DNA of 64,000 nt from Paracoccaceae bacterium Fryx2 (GCA_032334235.1 JAVSGI010000003.1:1475340-1539339); one strand, 5' to 3'. Positions 1 to 9,455 are shown, counted from the stretch's first letter. Notes: a model not told the origin generated them from the sequence alone. Translations and numbers: made by a program.

Positions 1-352
1 TTTCAGGACGCCCTGCAACATTCCCGCTTGGAAGGTGTGGCAGCAGGTCGTGGATGGTGGTGTGACGCTGCTCCGACCACGGCGCCGCCGGTAGCAACGG
101 GCCCCTTTTTTGCTTTTCAATCAGACTGGCTGGGAACAGAGCGGTTCAGCGCTACTTCCATTGTTGGTGGAGTGGCCTGAAGTAGCAAAAGCACGCCATC
201 GTACACTCAAAGCAAGGACCAAAGCCATGATAGACGGCATCAAGACCCTTGTTGTGAGTTCGTTGTAGCGCGTCAACCAGCATGTCCGTGACCGTCAACC
301 ACGTTGGCCGGTTTTAGGCCGCTGGGTTGGCGTATCTGGAATTGTTTTTCGC

Positions 353-1168
353 TCAGCCTTCTCCTTTGTCCTTGTTGTCGGCGATGGTTGTCGTTGGCGG
401 TCTGCTCAGCGCCTCTTTGTTGGAGGCGGCCGCGCGCTGGCGGAAGCTTTCGGCATTCATCTCCAGGATCGCTGCGTGATGAACCAGCCGGTCGATGGCG
501 GCGACGGTCATCGCCTTGTCCGGGAAGATCTGGTCCCAGCCGCTGAAGGGCTGGTTGGCGGCGATGGCGATGCTGCGGCATTCGTAGCGCCGGGCGATCA
601 GCTCGAAGAGCACGCCTGTCTCGGCCTGATCCTTGTGGGCGTAGGTGATGTCGTCGAGGATGATCAGGTCGAACTTGTCGAGCTTGGCGAGCGCGGCTTC
701 GAGCACCAGATCGCGGCGGGCGGCCTGAAGTCGCTGCACCAGATCGCTGGTCCGGGTATAGAACACGCGGTGTCCCCGCTCGATCAGGGCATGGCCTATC
801 GCGCAGAGAATGTGCGTTTTGCCCGTGCCGGAATTGCCGATGGCGATCAGATTGCCGCCACCCTCCAGCCAGTCGCCGGCCGCCAAGGCCTCGATCCGGG
901 CGCGCGGCAGGGTTGGCAGCGCCTTGAAGTCGAAGGTCGCCAGCGTCTTGCCAGCCGGTAGCTGTGCCTCGTTCATGTGGCGCTGAATGCGGCGCATGTC
1001 GCGCTCGGCCAGTTCGTATTCCGCGAGGACGGCCAGAAAGCGGGCAGCGGGCCAGCCTTCGGCATCGGCGCGGGTGGCGATGTCGGCCCAAAGCTTGTGG
1101 AAGCTGGGCAGGCGCAGCGCGGTCAGCATGCCTGGCAGCGTGTGGATGTCGATCTCGCGGGAGGTCAT
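353..1168 (-). CDS. istB: IS21-family helper ATPase IstB
   Basis: This 271-residue AAA+ ATPase assists the IstA transposase of the same element. Walker A is GNSGTGKTH (residues 111-119) and Walker B is LIILDD (about 172). The C-terminal portion has the usual IstB pattern, with a sensor asparagine in AANQPFSGW. Its start overlaps the end of the istA frame by 4 bases, as expected for translational coupling. The C-terminal tail after about residue 250 is polar and low-complexity. The protein itself looks intact, but its IstA partner is frameshifted, so this copy may not transpose by itself. Confidence 0.9.
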   Translation of the reverse strand: MTSREIDIHTLPGMLTALRLPSFHKLWADIATRADAEGWPAARFLAVLAEYELAERDMRRIQRHMNEAQLPAGKTLATFDFKALPTLPRARIEALAAGDWLEGGGNLIAIGNSGTGKTHILCAIGHALIERGHRVFYTRTSDLVQRLQAARRDLVLEAALAKLDKFDLIILDDITYAHKDQAETGVLFELIARRYECRSIAIAANQPFSGWDQIFPDKAMTVAAIDRLVHHAAILEMNAESFRQRAAASNKEALSRPPTTTIADNKDKGEG

Positions 1169-2714
1169 GCGCAGGCTCCCAGAAGGGCATCGAAGCTGTC
1201 GAGCGAGGGATGGGCGACGGTGACATCTGTCGGCAGCGCCGTTTGCTTCGGGCTCAGGCGGAGCATCAGCAGGTCAGGGTCCGGCACCCGGCCGGCGTCG
1301 AGATCGTCCGTCAGGAGATGTGCCAGTTCCGCCTCGCAGGCCCGGTCGTGGGCGATGAACAGCAGGTCGACCATGCGGCGGCAGGCGTCGCGGCGGGGCA
1401 GATCACGCTGCAGCACCTTCCAGGCCTCAGCGTATTCGGTTCGCGGGAACAGGCTGTCGCGGTAGATCGAACTCCACAGGGCTTGCGGTTTGCGCCGCAG
1501 CGCGTGGATGACGTGATGGTAGTTGATGACATGCACGCGATGGCCGTCGCCGCGACCACGCGCCCTTGTATGGCTGACGACCAGGGTGCTGCCGAGAAAG
1601 GCCTCAAGGCGATCGTCGTAAAGGTGGACCCGCAAGCGCTGCCCGATCAGCTGCGACGGGGCGCTGTAGAAGATGCTCTTGACCAGAAAGCCGCTGGTGC
1701 GGGTGACCGGAACCACGGTCTCTGTAAAGTCGGTGGTGCGCCGGGACGGCAGGGGCTTCAGATGCGCCTGTTCCGCCTGAACCGCGATCGCCCGCTGCCG
1801 GTTGCGCCGTGCCACCAGAATGTCGACGAAGCGCCGGTAGTCCTCGATGCTGGCGAAGTCGCGGCTGCCGCGCAGGATCAGCGCCTGTTCGATGGCCTTC
1901 TTCAGGTGCCGGTTCTGGGATTCCACCGCGCCGTTCTCGTGAGCCTCGCCGCGGTTGTTGCGACTGGCCTCCATGCCGTAATGGCCGACGAAGGCATTGT
2001 AGCGCGTGGTGATATCCTGGCGCTGGTCAGCCGTCAGGTTGCGGAAAGCGGCCGAGAGGCTGTCGGTGCGATGCTCCTGTGGTGCCCGCCGAGCGACCAG
2101 AGCGCCTGCTGCAGGTTCTCGGCCAGGGCCGTGAAGCTCTCCCCGCCCAGGACCACCCCGACATGCTCCCACCGGCTGTAGACCATGACGAAGTGGTAGA
2201 GCAGATGCGGGAATAGCTGGCCCGCGATCGTCACCTCCAGCTCCTCGGCATGGGTGAAGTCCGACTGGGCCATGCGGCCCGGCTCCGGCGTCTGGCGGAA
2301 GATGATGTCGCGCTCGGGTCCGTTCAGCGCCCGCCACTGCCGCACCCGCCGTTCCAGGGTGCGCCGGATGCGGTCATCGGGGAAGGCCAGCGGATGCAGG
2401 CCCTGAAGGTGGCGCAGCAGGGTGACGGCCTGCAAGGCGCTGTCCCTCTCCAGCAAGGGAAGGATGTCGCCCTCCCAAAAGCCTTCGAGGGGATCGGCCA
2501 CCGTGCGCCCGTGAACGATCTTGCGGTTCGAGGGCAGCGTCGGGTTGGCATCGAACCGTCGGGCCGTGCGCTCGCTGAACCCGGCGCGGGCGGCCGACGT
2601 GCGCTGACTGTGATATCGGAGGTCGGACATGTATAATCTCAATTGCTGGTCGTTGATGGGTTTGTAGGCCAACCCGGATCCTCCGTTTGACGGCAGAGGA
2701 ACCCGGCTTACCAA
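1165..2714 (-). pseudogene. istA: IS21-family transposase IstA, frameshifted
   Basis: The transposase is read in two frames. The N-terminal part (2714 down to about 2088) contains the IstA start region INDQQLRLYM, a helix-turn-helix (TSAARAGFSERTARRFD) and the first catalytic region (MAQSDFTHAEE). The C-terminal part (about 2085 down to 1165) continues with the glutamate region HENGAVESQNRHLKKAIEQA and the IstA C-terminal domain. Restoring one base in the CCC run at 2085-2087 (reverse strand GGGG instead of GGG) joins them as LGGAPQEHRTDSL. This is a single-base deletion or a sequencing error. No signal for programmed shifting is evident. Confidence 0.8.
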
Positions 2715-3705
2715 CCCGCAGCGACCAGCACCTTCCCCGAAATCAATCAGGCCGGTGGGGCTGCCCTCCAGACGGGCATGCCCGTCTTCCGTTCAGCCCC
2801 ACCGGCCAAGGTGGTTGTCGGCACCGGCCAAGATGGTTGTCGCGCAACATTCGTGGAATTTCATTTTTGATCATCGTGTAAGCCCGCTTCGCCATATTCC
2901 CGATGTCGCTGTCCGTCACTATATTCTGCAAGTCTTGGGGCTTATGTGGGCGGTCAGCTTCTCTGTCGCGATCGGAAGTTACACGTTTCTTGCGGCCAGC
3001 ATTCTGGGTCATGCGGTCCTGATTGCGGCTGCGGCGGTGACGGCAGCCACGTTTGCAGTCGCGGCAAAGCGGCCAAAACTCTTCATGCGCGGAGCGGGAC
3101 GCCGCCGCGATGGAGAGCATGATTGAGAGTGGATTGTCATCTCAGCCACAGCTTGTCGCTGGGTAAAACCGGCTTCGAAAAGACCGACCCGAAGAACTGC
3201 GTCAACCATCCTGATCCCAAGCGTGGTGAGACGCCCATTCCCGGACCGCTTTTGCCGTCATAACTGGAGGTTTCGTTGTGAAAGTCCTGATCATCGGTGC
3301 CAGCAAGGGTATTGGGTTGGCAACGACCAAGGCGGCACTGGCCGCTGGATATGATGTACGCGCTTTTGCCAGGTCTGCCGCCGCCATGACCCTGTCCGAT
3401 CCGCGACTGGAAAAGGTGCAAGGTGATGCAACGCGCCAGCAAGATGTTGAAGCAGCCCTTGCAGGTGTCGATGCCGTGATCCTGACGCTTGGTGTGGGCT
3501 TGGGCGAACTCTTCAAACCCGTACATCTGTTTTCCGACGCGACGCGTGTGATTGTCACCGCCATGACAGCTAAATCGGTCAAGCGTCTGTGCGGATTTCG
3601 CGGAGAATGGGCGCTGATTTCGCGCGATCGTGGGCACGCGTTTCGCGCCATTCTGGGCAGTCATTTCACGGGATCGTGGGCAGGCTGGCCGACGCTTTCA
3701 TGGAG

Positions 3706-4467
3706 TCAGGCTTGAACGATTTGGTCAAGCTTTTTTGTGACGGCGGAGCGCCTGCGCAGGCTTTCACCTGAGAGGGTGAGGCGGTGTGCGTTGTGAACGA
3801 GGCGGTCGAGGATGGCATCTGCGAGCGTTGGGTCGCCGATGGCTTCGTGCCACTGGTCAACGGGGAGTTGGCTTGTGACGATGGTGGAAGCGCGGCCGTG
3901 GCGGTCTTCGAGGATTTCCAGCAGGTCACGGCGCTCCGGGGCGGTGAGGACGGCGAGGCCCCAATCGTCAATGATCAGCACATCCATGCGGGCGATGGTT
4001 TTGAGGATGCGTTCATGGCGGCCATCGCCACGGGCCAGAGCAAGGGCCTCGAACATGCGCGGCGCACGTTGATAGAGGACGGGCCGCCCATCCCGGCACG
4101 CCTTGTGGCCAAGGGCGCAGGCGATCCAGCTTTTGCCCAAACCGGTCGGCCCGGTTATCAGCAGGTTCTCGTGCCGGGCGATCCAGCCGCCATCGGCAAG
4201 ATGCGCCATGACACTGCGGTCAAGACCACGTGGGCTGCGCAGGTCCAGATCCTCGACGCTGGCATCTTGGCGCAGAGCCGCAAACTTGAGCCGGGAGGCC
4301 AGTTTCTTGGTGTCGCGCTCTGCAGCCTCGCGGTCGACCAGCAGGCCGAGACGCTCTTCGAACGAGAGGGCGTCGAAGGCGGTTGACCTGCGTTGTTCTT
4401 CGAGCGCCGATGCAATGCCGGTCAGGCCGAGCGCCAACAGTCGGTCGTGGGTGGGATGGGTCAGCAT
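3706..4467 (-). CDS. istB: IS21-family helper ATPase IstB (copy 1)
   Basis: A 253-residue AAA+ ATPase with Walker A GPTGLGKS (residues 106-113) and Walker B VLIIDDW (about 165-171). It follows istA with 12 bases between the genes. Function from family knowledge: it forms the ATP-dependent complex that stimulates IstA strand transfer and target selection. It appears identical to the copies at 17360-18121 and 24576-25337. Nothing broken is visible. Confidence 0.95.
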   Translation of the reverse strand: MLTHPTHDRLLALGLTGIASALEEQRRSTAFDALSFEERLGLLVDREAAERDTKKLASRLKFAALRQDASVEDLDLRSPRGLDRSVMAHLADGGWIARHENLLITGPTGLGKSWIACALGHKACRDGRPVLYQRAPRMFEALALARGDGRHERILKTIARMDVLIIDDWGLAVLTAPERRDLLEILEDRHGRASTIVTSQLPVDQWHEAIGDPTLADAILDRLVHNAHRLTLSGESLRRRSAVTKKLDQIVQA

Positions 4468-4479
4468 TTTAGTCCTTTC

Positions 4480-6021
4480 TCAATGGTAATAGCTGCCGCC
4501 ACGAATGTTGGCGTGCTGGAGGGGGGCGACCTCTTCGGAGCCTTCCAGGAAGGCGCGATCGAGGCCGGTCTTGAGGATCGAACGAATGGAGGTGACGGTG
4601 CGGGCCCGGATGGTCACACCCCGCTGGCAGGCCGCATCAACGCGCTCCGGCCCATAGGTTTTGACCAAGGCCAGCACACCCAGGCAGGTGCGGAACCCCT
4701 GTTCAGGATGGGGGCGGTCAGCCATCACCATCTCGCAAAAGGCGGCGACGGCGGGGCCGGTCTTGGTTGCCTGCGCCAGCATTCTGGCCGGGGTCCATTC
4801 GGCAAAGCGACGATGGGCCGATGGCATATGGTCGGCCACGGTGACATGGCTGCGCCGCCCCGGGGTGCGCACGTGGCTCGCAACCCTCTGACCACGATGG
4901 AATATCTCGACCGTCTGGCCGCTTGTGCGAACATCGACCTCTTGTTTGATCAGCGCGAAGGGCACGGAATACCATGAGCTGTCGACCTCAACGTGATAGT
5001 CGGGTGCCACGCGGGCGCGCTTCCAGCGGGCGAAGACATAAGGTTCGGGCGGTAGGGGCTGAAGATTGGGCCGATCCAAAGTGGCAAACAGATCGGCGCG
5101 GCTGGCGCCATAGCCGCGCATCACGCGCATGTTCAACTCGTCCAGCAGCCGCCGGATCGCCACGTTCAACTCGGCCAATGAGAAGAACCGGTGGTTCCGC
5201 AGCCGCGCCAGAATCCAGCGTTGTGCCACTTGGACAGCCACTTCCACCTTCGCCTTGTCCCGGGGTTTGCGCGGCCGGGCGGGCAGAACGGCGGTGCCAT
5301 AATGCGCCGCCATCTCGGCATAGGTCCGGTTCAGCCCCGGATCAAACCGGTCTGCCTTGATCACGGCGGACTTCAGATTGTCCGGAACCACCGCCTTTGG
5401 CACGCCGCCCAGAAAGGCGAACATCCGGATATGCGCGAGGATCCAATCTTCCAACCCCTCCGATGCCACCGCCTCGGCATAGGTGTGATTCGATGCCCCC
5501 ATTGCCGCCACGAACAGCTTCATGGCCCGCGCTTCGCCGGTCGTGGGGTCGATCACGTCGATGGTGTCGCCGGCAAAGTCAACGAACACCTTCTCGCCGC
5601 CCACATGTGTCTGGCGCATCGTCGGGCGCACCCGACCCTTCCAAGCCTCGTAATGCGTGCAAAACCAAGTATAGGCAAAACCCCCGGGGTGCGCGGCACG
5701 GTATTCTTCCCAGAGCAGCATCCGCGTCACCCCAGGGCGGCGCAACTCGCGGTCAATCTCCGCCCAGTCGGGCACAAGCCGCTCCGCGTCCGGCACCGTG
5801 GGCGGGGCTGGAAACAAAAGAAGTTCAAGGCTGTCGTCATCGATCCCCTCCGGCAAGGGCCACGTGAGCCCGGCATGACGCGCCCGTTGGGTGTAGCTTC
5901 CGACGCTCCCCTTGCTCAGACCGAGGGAAGCGGCAATGGACCGCTCGCTCAGGCCTTGCCCAAGCTTCAATCGCAAAACATCTCGTATCCGGCGCATGTT
6001 CAATCGTCCTGTCGGCATCAA
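4480..6021 (-). CDS. istA: IS21-family transposase IstA (copy 1)
   Basis: A 513-residue transposase. The N-terminus has a helix-turn-helix (LSERSIAASLGLSKGSVGSY, about 24-43). The rve-type DDE core has D148 (in VFVDFAGD), D213 (VPDNLKS) and E260 (KAKVEVAVQ). Residues from about 330 form the IstA C-terminal beta domain. The two near-start methionines (MMPTG) leave the exact start uncertain by one codon. This copy carries GTTGAC at the codons for V147-D148, like copy 3, while copy 2 reads GTCGAC, so the three copies are not strictly identical. Confidence 0.95.
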   Translation of the reverse strand: MMPTGRLNMRRIRDVLRLKLGQGLSERSIAASLGLSKGSVGSYTQRARHAGLTWPLPEGIDDDSLELLLFPAPPTVPDAERLVPDWAEIDRELRRPGVTRMLLWEEYRAAHPGGFAYTWFCTHYEAWKGRVRPTMRQTHVGGEKVFVDFAGDTIDVIDPTTGEARAMKLFVAAMGASNHTYAEAVASEGLEDWILAHIRMFAFLGGVPKAVVPDNLKSAVIKADRFDPGLNRTYAEMAAHYGTAVLPARPRKPRDKAKVEVAVQVAQRWILARLRNHRFFSLAELNVAIRRLLDELNMRVMRGYGASRADLFATLDRPNLQPLPPEPYVFARWKRARVAPDYHVEVDSSWYSVPFALIKQEVDVRTSGQTVEIFHRGQRVASHVRTPGRRSHVTVADHMPSAHRRFAEWTPARMLAQATKTGPAVAAFCEMVMADRPHPEQGFRTCLGVLALVKTYGPERVDAACQRGVTIRARTVTSIRSILKTGLDRAFLEGSEEVAPLQHANIRGGSYYH

Positions 6022-6517
6022 GCCACCCCTTCATTCCTGAAGGCGCAACTATCCTCAATTTGCCGACCAGACCTGCCCGCGATCCCGCGAAATCAGTGCC
6101 CAGCTTCACGCGAAATGACTGCCCATGATCCCGTGAAATCGATGCCCACCATCAAGCGAAACACGCAAGCGTCTGATCTGTGTCACCGGTTTCGGGGCTG
6201 GCGACAGCCGGGCCAGCATCGGTTTGTTTCAACGCGCGCCGTTTCAGATCGTGTTTGGCCGCGCCTATGACGACAAGACCCGTCAGGAGGACCTGATCAA
6301 GCACAGCGGTCTGGACTGGACGATCGCGCGCCCCGGTGTGCTGCTGAACGGCCCGAAATCCAGCCGCTACAAGGTGCTTCGCGATCCATCCTCGTGGCGC
6401 AACGGGATCATCTCACGAGCGAGCGTCGCCGACTTCCTTGTGAAACAGATCGAAGATCGTTCGTATCTGCGCGCTGCACCTGTTCTGGCCAATTGACCGC
6501 ACCTCCTGCAAGGTCAG

Positions 6518-7738
6518 TCAGGCGAACATCTCATGCGCCAGCTCCAGCGCGTCGATCAGCACGTCAACCTCTGCCGTGGTGTTGTACACCGCGAAAGACG
6601 CGCGGCAGGTGGCGGTTAGCCCCAGATGCGCCATCAAGGGGCCAGCGCAATGCTGGCCCGCCCGGACGGCCACGCCTTTCTTGTCGAGAATGGTGGAAAT
6701 GTCATGCGCGTGGGCCGCACCTTCCATCGAGAACGAGAAGATAGGGGCCTTGTCGGGGGTCGTCCCTTGCACCGTGATCCAGTTCAAGCCGTCAAGACGG
6801 GTGCGGGCATAGTCGCGCAGCCGCTGTTCATGCGCCGCGATATTGGCCATGCCCAGCCCCGTCATATAGTCCAGCGCCACACCCAGACCGATGGTCTGCA
6901 CGATACCGGGGGTGCCTGCCTCAAACTTCATCGGCGCATCGTTGTAGGTGACGTGATCGCGCGTCACTTCACGGATCATGTCGCCACCCCCCATGAAGGG
7001 GCGCATCTCGGCCATCCGGTCCCGGCGGACATAGATCGCCCCTGATCCCGACGGGCCATAGAGCTTGTGACCTGTGACTGCGTAGAAATCGCAGCCGAGG
7101 TCTTGCACATTGATCGGCATATGGACGGCGGCCTGGCTGCCATCCACCAGCACGGGCACACCATGGGCCTGCGCGCCCGCGCAGATCGCGGCAACATCGA
7201 CGACGGTGCCAAGCACGTTCGAGCAATGTGTGACCGCGATCAGCCTTGTCCGCGGCGTGATGGCCGCCAGCACCTTTGCGGGGTCTAATGCGCCGGTGCT
7301 GTCCACCTCCACCCACTTGATCACCACGCCCTGCCGTTCGCGCAGAAAATGCCACGGCACGATATTGGCGTGATGTTCCATGATGCTGAGGATGATCTCG
7401 TCCCCGGCCTTCATGCGCGGCATGGCCCAGCCATAGGCCACCATGTTGATGCCTTCGGTCGCGCCTGAATTGAAGATGATCTCATCCTCGCTGGCCGCGC
7501 CCAGAAAGCGCGCGACGATGCCGCGCACCCGCTCATAGTTGTCAGTCGTCAGATTGGACAGGTAATGCAAACCCCGATGCACATTGGCATATTCATACGC
7601 ATAGGTCTGCGCGATCGCATCAATGACGACCTGCGGCTTTTGGGCCGAAGCACCATTGTCCAGATAAACCAACGGCTTTCCGTTGACCTGACGCGACAGG
7701 ATCGGGAAATCACCGCGGATTTTCTCAAGATCAAGCAT
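6518..7738 (-). CDS. sufS: Cysteine desulfurase SufS
   Basis: A PLP enzyme that takes sulfur from L-cysteine, giving alanine and a protein-bound persulfide for Fe-S cluster assembly; cytosolic. The chosen start (MLDLEKIRGDF) gives 406 residues, the usual SufS length. PLP lysine K225 lies in TGHKLYG. The persulfide cysteine C378 is in ATCRASF, the RxSF context of group II desulfurases. The N-terminal motif YLDNGASAQKP also fits. No other suf genes are present in the neighbourhood, so this copy is separate from any suf operon seen here. It is convergent with the disrupted NAD(P)-binding gene. Upstream, on the same strand, is the alternative oxidase. Confidence 0.93.
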   Translation of the reverse strand: MLDLEKIRGDFPILSRQVNGKPLVYLDNGASAQKPQVVIDAIAQTYAYEYANVHRGLHYLSNLTTDNYERVRGIVARFLGAASEDEIIFNSGATEGINMVAYGWAMPRMKAGDEIILSIMEHHANIVPWHFLRERQGVVIKWVEVDSTGALDPAKVLAAITPRTRLIAVTHCSNVLGTVVDVAAICAGAQAHGVPVLVDGSQAAVHMPINVQDLGCDFYAVTGHKLYGPSGSGAIYVRRDRMAEMRPFMGGGDMIREVTRDHVTYNDAPMKFEAGTPGIVQTIGLGVALDYMTGLGMANIAAHEQRLRDYARTRLDGLNWITVQGTTPDKAPIFSFSMEGAAHAHDISTILDKKGVAVRAGQHCAGPLMAHLGLTATCRASFAVYNTTAEVDVLIDALELAHEMFA

Positions 7739-7820
7739 GGCTTGGCGGGCTCCGGGAAACTGTTTCGGCAGGTGTCGTGTGCGGGCAGACGGTCGCCGCA
7801 AGGAAGACATCACGCCCGCT

Positions 7821-7889
7821 CAGGCAAACCACTTGGGTTGTCCGCGTTTGAAGCCGTAAAGTAGCTGGCCGGTTGTCTCGGCAGCCACT
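7821..7889 (-). CDS. Possible 22-residue ORF between sufS and the oxidase gene
   Basis: A GTG-initiated frame on the reverse strand encodes 22 residues ending LLYGFKRGQPKWFA. AAGG lies about ten bases upstream. The composition (basic, aromatic end) is not random-looking, but the length is too short to judge. It sits downstream of the alternative oxidase in the same direction. It could equally be the tail of a degraded gene. Confidence 0.2.
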
Positions 7890-7914
7890 TTTACACCTTG
7901 GCATCGGCCTCGGT

Positions 7915-8559
7915 TCACGCACGCACGCCTTTCGCCAACTGATTGGCAAAGTGGTGGTTGGTATCGCGGTGATGGGCCTCGTCCGCGCGCACCACAAGTA
8001 CCACGTCGCGCAAGCGCGCAGTGGCTGGCAGGTTCCAGTATTTCAGGGCGATCTCGGGTGCGGCCACGTTTTCGACCCGGCCTGCGTCAATCTCTGCCAG
8101 ATAATGAGTGTAGCTGATCACCGCCTCCTCCTCGAGGTAGCCGACCACGCGGTGCGCTGTCTTGGGGGCCAGTAGATAGAGAAAGAAGTACAGGTTGTAG
8201 AACACCGCCTGCGCCACCATGATCAGACCACGCTCGAAGCGGCTGGGCTGGGCGATCTGGATGAATGTCATCAGATGCATGCGCTCGTTATCCGCCTCAT
8301 CGATCAGTTCCTTAATCCATCCCCGATCGTCGCGAATGTGGCGAATGGCGCTCAGGTGCTGCAGCAGCCCGCCGACCATGCCCGGAACCGCCGCAACCGT
8401 TTCAAGCACAACCGCCCGGTGCCCATAGCGTTTGGCAAAGAATCGGTCTGCGAAGAACCGCATCGTCTTGACCACGCGCAGGGCGATGCGGTCTGGGATG
8501 CTGTTCGGAACGTGGTGTACGTGCAAGGTCTCAGATTGGAAGTCGTGAGAATGTTTCAT
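7915..8559 (-). CDS. aox: Alternative oxidase (AOX), cyanide-insensitive quinol oxidase
   Basis: A membrane-associated diiron enzyme that oxidises ubiquinol and reduces oxygen to water without pumping protons. All diiron-carboxylate motifs are present: [10 protein letters not shown] (E53), NERMHLM (E92, H95), [13 protein letters not shown] (E143-E145) and [11 protein letters not shown] (E194, H197). The hydrophobic stretch at about 114-131 is the membrane-facing region. The 214-residue length matches bacterial AOX, without a mitochondrial presequence. It is transcribed towards sufS and is divergent from the small gene at 8733. Bacterial AOX is known in marine alphaproteobacteria. Its induction signal cannot be read here. 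Confidence 0.95.
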   Translation of the reverse strand: MKHSHDFQSETLHVHHVPNSIPDRIALRVVKTMRFFADRFFAKRYGHRAVVLETVAAVPGMVGGLLQHLSAIRHIRDDRGWIKELIDEADNERMHLMTFIQIAQPSRFERGLIMVAQAVFYNLYFFLYLLAPKTAHRVVGYLEEEAVISYTHYLAEIDAGRVENVAAPEIALKYWNLPATARLRDVVLVVRADEAHHRDTNHHFANQLAKGVRA

Positions 8560-8732
8560 TGATTTTCATTTAGCCTCCGGTGAACCGAACATAGGTGGCT
8601 TTCATCCGCTTTCAGCAACCTGTCCTGTGGCAAAACAGCCAGATCCTCGGGTATTGCTGCGAAGAAGGACCGCAGCCGTCAGCCCTCCGTGTGATCGCTT
8701 GCCGCCTCGCAACCGACAGCTACAAACCCCAA

Positions 8733-8942
8733 ATGGTAAAACGCACCTCTCCATCCGACGCGCAAAAGATTTCGGTTGCCGCCGATCTTGAAGAGCTTGT
8801 TCAGGACAAGCGCGAAGGCTGGCGCGCGTCCGGCGCAAAGGCGCGTCGGCGCCAACGGCGTTACAAGGCGCTTTTGACGCAGCAATTGATGAAGGTGGGC
8901 ACTTCCGCTGATGACGATGAGTCGGCGGATGGGGACGACTGA
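8733..8942 (+). CDS. Small charged protein, function unknown
   Basis: The frame is open from 8595, but the start chosen is the ATG at 8733, giving 69 residues (MVKRTSPSDAQKISVAADLE...). The sequence before that looks non-coding. The protein is highly charged, with a basic middle (KARRRQRRYKALL) and an acidic tail (DDDESADGDD). That is compatible with a nucleic-acid-associated or regulatory protein. No domain is recognised. It lies between the divergent oxidase and folB, 74 bases ahead of folB. Confidence 0.5.
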   Translation: MVKRTSPSDAQKISVAADLEELVQDKREGWRASGAKARRRQRRYKALLTQQLMKVGTSADDDESADGDD

Positions 8943-9016
8943 CGGGCAACCACTCCAAATGCCGCAGCGCCTGGGGGGCCACGCGACTATCTTTCAGTTA
9001 AACAGGAGTTCTGACC

Positions 9017-9412
9017 TTGCCAGCATACAGCCAAATCGAATTGAAGGACCTGAAGATCGCCGCGCGCATTGGAACTTACGGGCCCGACGACGTTGTGCCC
9101 GAGGCGCATCTGCTTGACCTGACCCTGACCATCCCGTCGGACCTCGTCTTGATTGCGCAGGATGGGATGACGCATGTCTTCGACTATGACCCCTTGATCC
9201 GCCAGATCGATGCCCTGGCGCGCGAGCGCCATTATGAAACGCAAGAGCGGCTTATGACACGTATCGCCAATGCCTGCGCCGCCTATCCAGAGATCAAGGC
9301 GCTGGATATCTGCCTGCGCAAGCGGCCCGTTCTGGCCGGGTCGGGCAGCCTTGGCGTGCGTCTGATCCTAGATGCCGAGGCATTGTCTGCGCAGCGCCCT
9401 GCGGCAGTCTGA
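9017..9412 (+). CDS. folB: Dihydroneopterin aldolase (FolB-like)
   Basis: Folate pathway enzyme converting 7,8-dihydroneopterin to 6-hydroxymethyl-dihydropterin and glycolaldehyde. The 131-residue length and the pattern LKDLKIAARIGTYGPDDVVPEAHLLDLTLTI, with the D/E-rich linker and the later RLMTRIANACAAYPEIKAL, fit the FolB fold. The start is a TTG at 9017 with CAGGAG at 9003-9008; no ATG exists in a suitable place. The homology is clear for the family, but I cannot tell whether this is the housekeeping copy or a paralogue. No other folate genes are adjacent. Confidence 0.8.
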   Translation: MPAYSQIELKDLKIAARIGTYGPDDVVPEAHLLDLTLTIPSDLVLIAQDGMTHVFDYDPLIRQIDALARERHYETQERLMTRIANACAAYPEIKALDICLRKRPVLAGSGSLGVRLILDAEALSAQRPAAV

Positions 9413-9455
9413 TCGGCCCATTGCCTGCACCGCATGGTGCCTTGCATCCGCGACG

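Larger units (their letters stand above)
264..2849 (-). mobile_element. IS21-family insertion sequence, 2586 bp, 5-bp target duplication
   Basis: Both ends start TGT: TGTAGCGCGTCAACC on the left and, on the reverse strand, TGTTGCGCGACAACC on the right. Each end carries two tandem copies of a roughly 20-bp repeat related to CGACAACCACCTTGGCCGGT (about 269-314 on the left; 2801-2820 and 2823-2842 on the right). Multiple terminal repeats like these are an IS21 hallmark. TTCGT at 259-263 is repeated at 2850-2854 as the target-site duplication. The element carries istA and istB on the reverse strand. It is a different IS21 lineage from the three later copies. Confidence 0.9.
227..3126 (+). pseudogene. 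Small membrane protein gene split by an IS21-family insertion
   Basis: An ATG at 227, with AAGGA at 213-217 as ribosome binding site, opens a frame that is cut after base 263 by an IS element. It resumes in frame at 2855 and stops at 3124-3126. Removing the IS and one copy of the 5-bp duplication gives a protein of 102 residues. The middle is hydrophobic, with two likely membrane segments (around YILQVLGLMWAVSFSVAIG and LAASILGHAVLIAAAAVTA), and the C-terminus is basic (RRRDGEHD). I do not recognise the family. The NAD(P)-binding gene follows 150 bases downstream on the same strand and is also IS-disrupted. As assembled only the first 12 codons would be made before the IS is entered. Confidence 0.6.
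3590..6167 (-). mobile_element. IS21-family insertion sequence, copy 1 of 3 (2578 bp)
   Basis: The element lies between 8-bp duplications AGCGTCTG at 3582-3589 and 6168-6175. Ends are TGCGGATTTCGCGGAGAATG and, reverse strand, TGCGTGTTTCGCTTGATGGT. Both ends carry several tandem copies of a roughly 24-bp unit related to GATTTCGCGGGATCGTGGGC. It encodes istA and istB on the reverse strand. The same sequence occurs in opposite orientation at 15660-18237 and 22876-25453. Confidence 0.95.
3278..6496 (+). pseudogene. NAD(P)-binding (NmrA/SDR-like) oxidoreductase split by IS21
   Basis: A GTG at 3278 preceded by GGAGG (3266-3270) starts a Rossmann-fold protein with the nucleotide loop GASKGIG at residues 7-13. 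The frame is interrupted exactly after codon 104 (base 3589) by the IS. It resumes in frame at 6176 after the 8-bp duplication AGCGTCTG and stops at 6496. The restored protein has 210 residues and includes the later motif LDWTIARPGVLLNGP, typical of atypical SDR/NmrA-like proteins. The substrate cannot be read from the sequence. It converges with sufS, only 21 bases from it. In the assembled state the product is truncated after KSVKRL. Confidence 0.75.

Noticed and set aside
1..94. Partial gene end at the left edge
   Set aside because: Two frames are open (to 92 and to 180), neither shows a recognisable family, and too little sequence is present.
100..120. GGGCCCC followed by T6 as a terminator
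   Set aside because: No stem-loop of useful length; GGGCCC is only a short palindrome without a loop.
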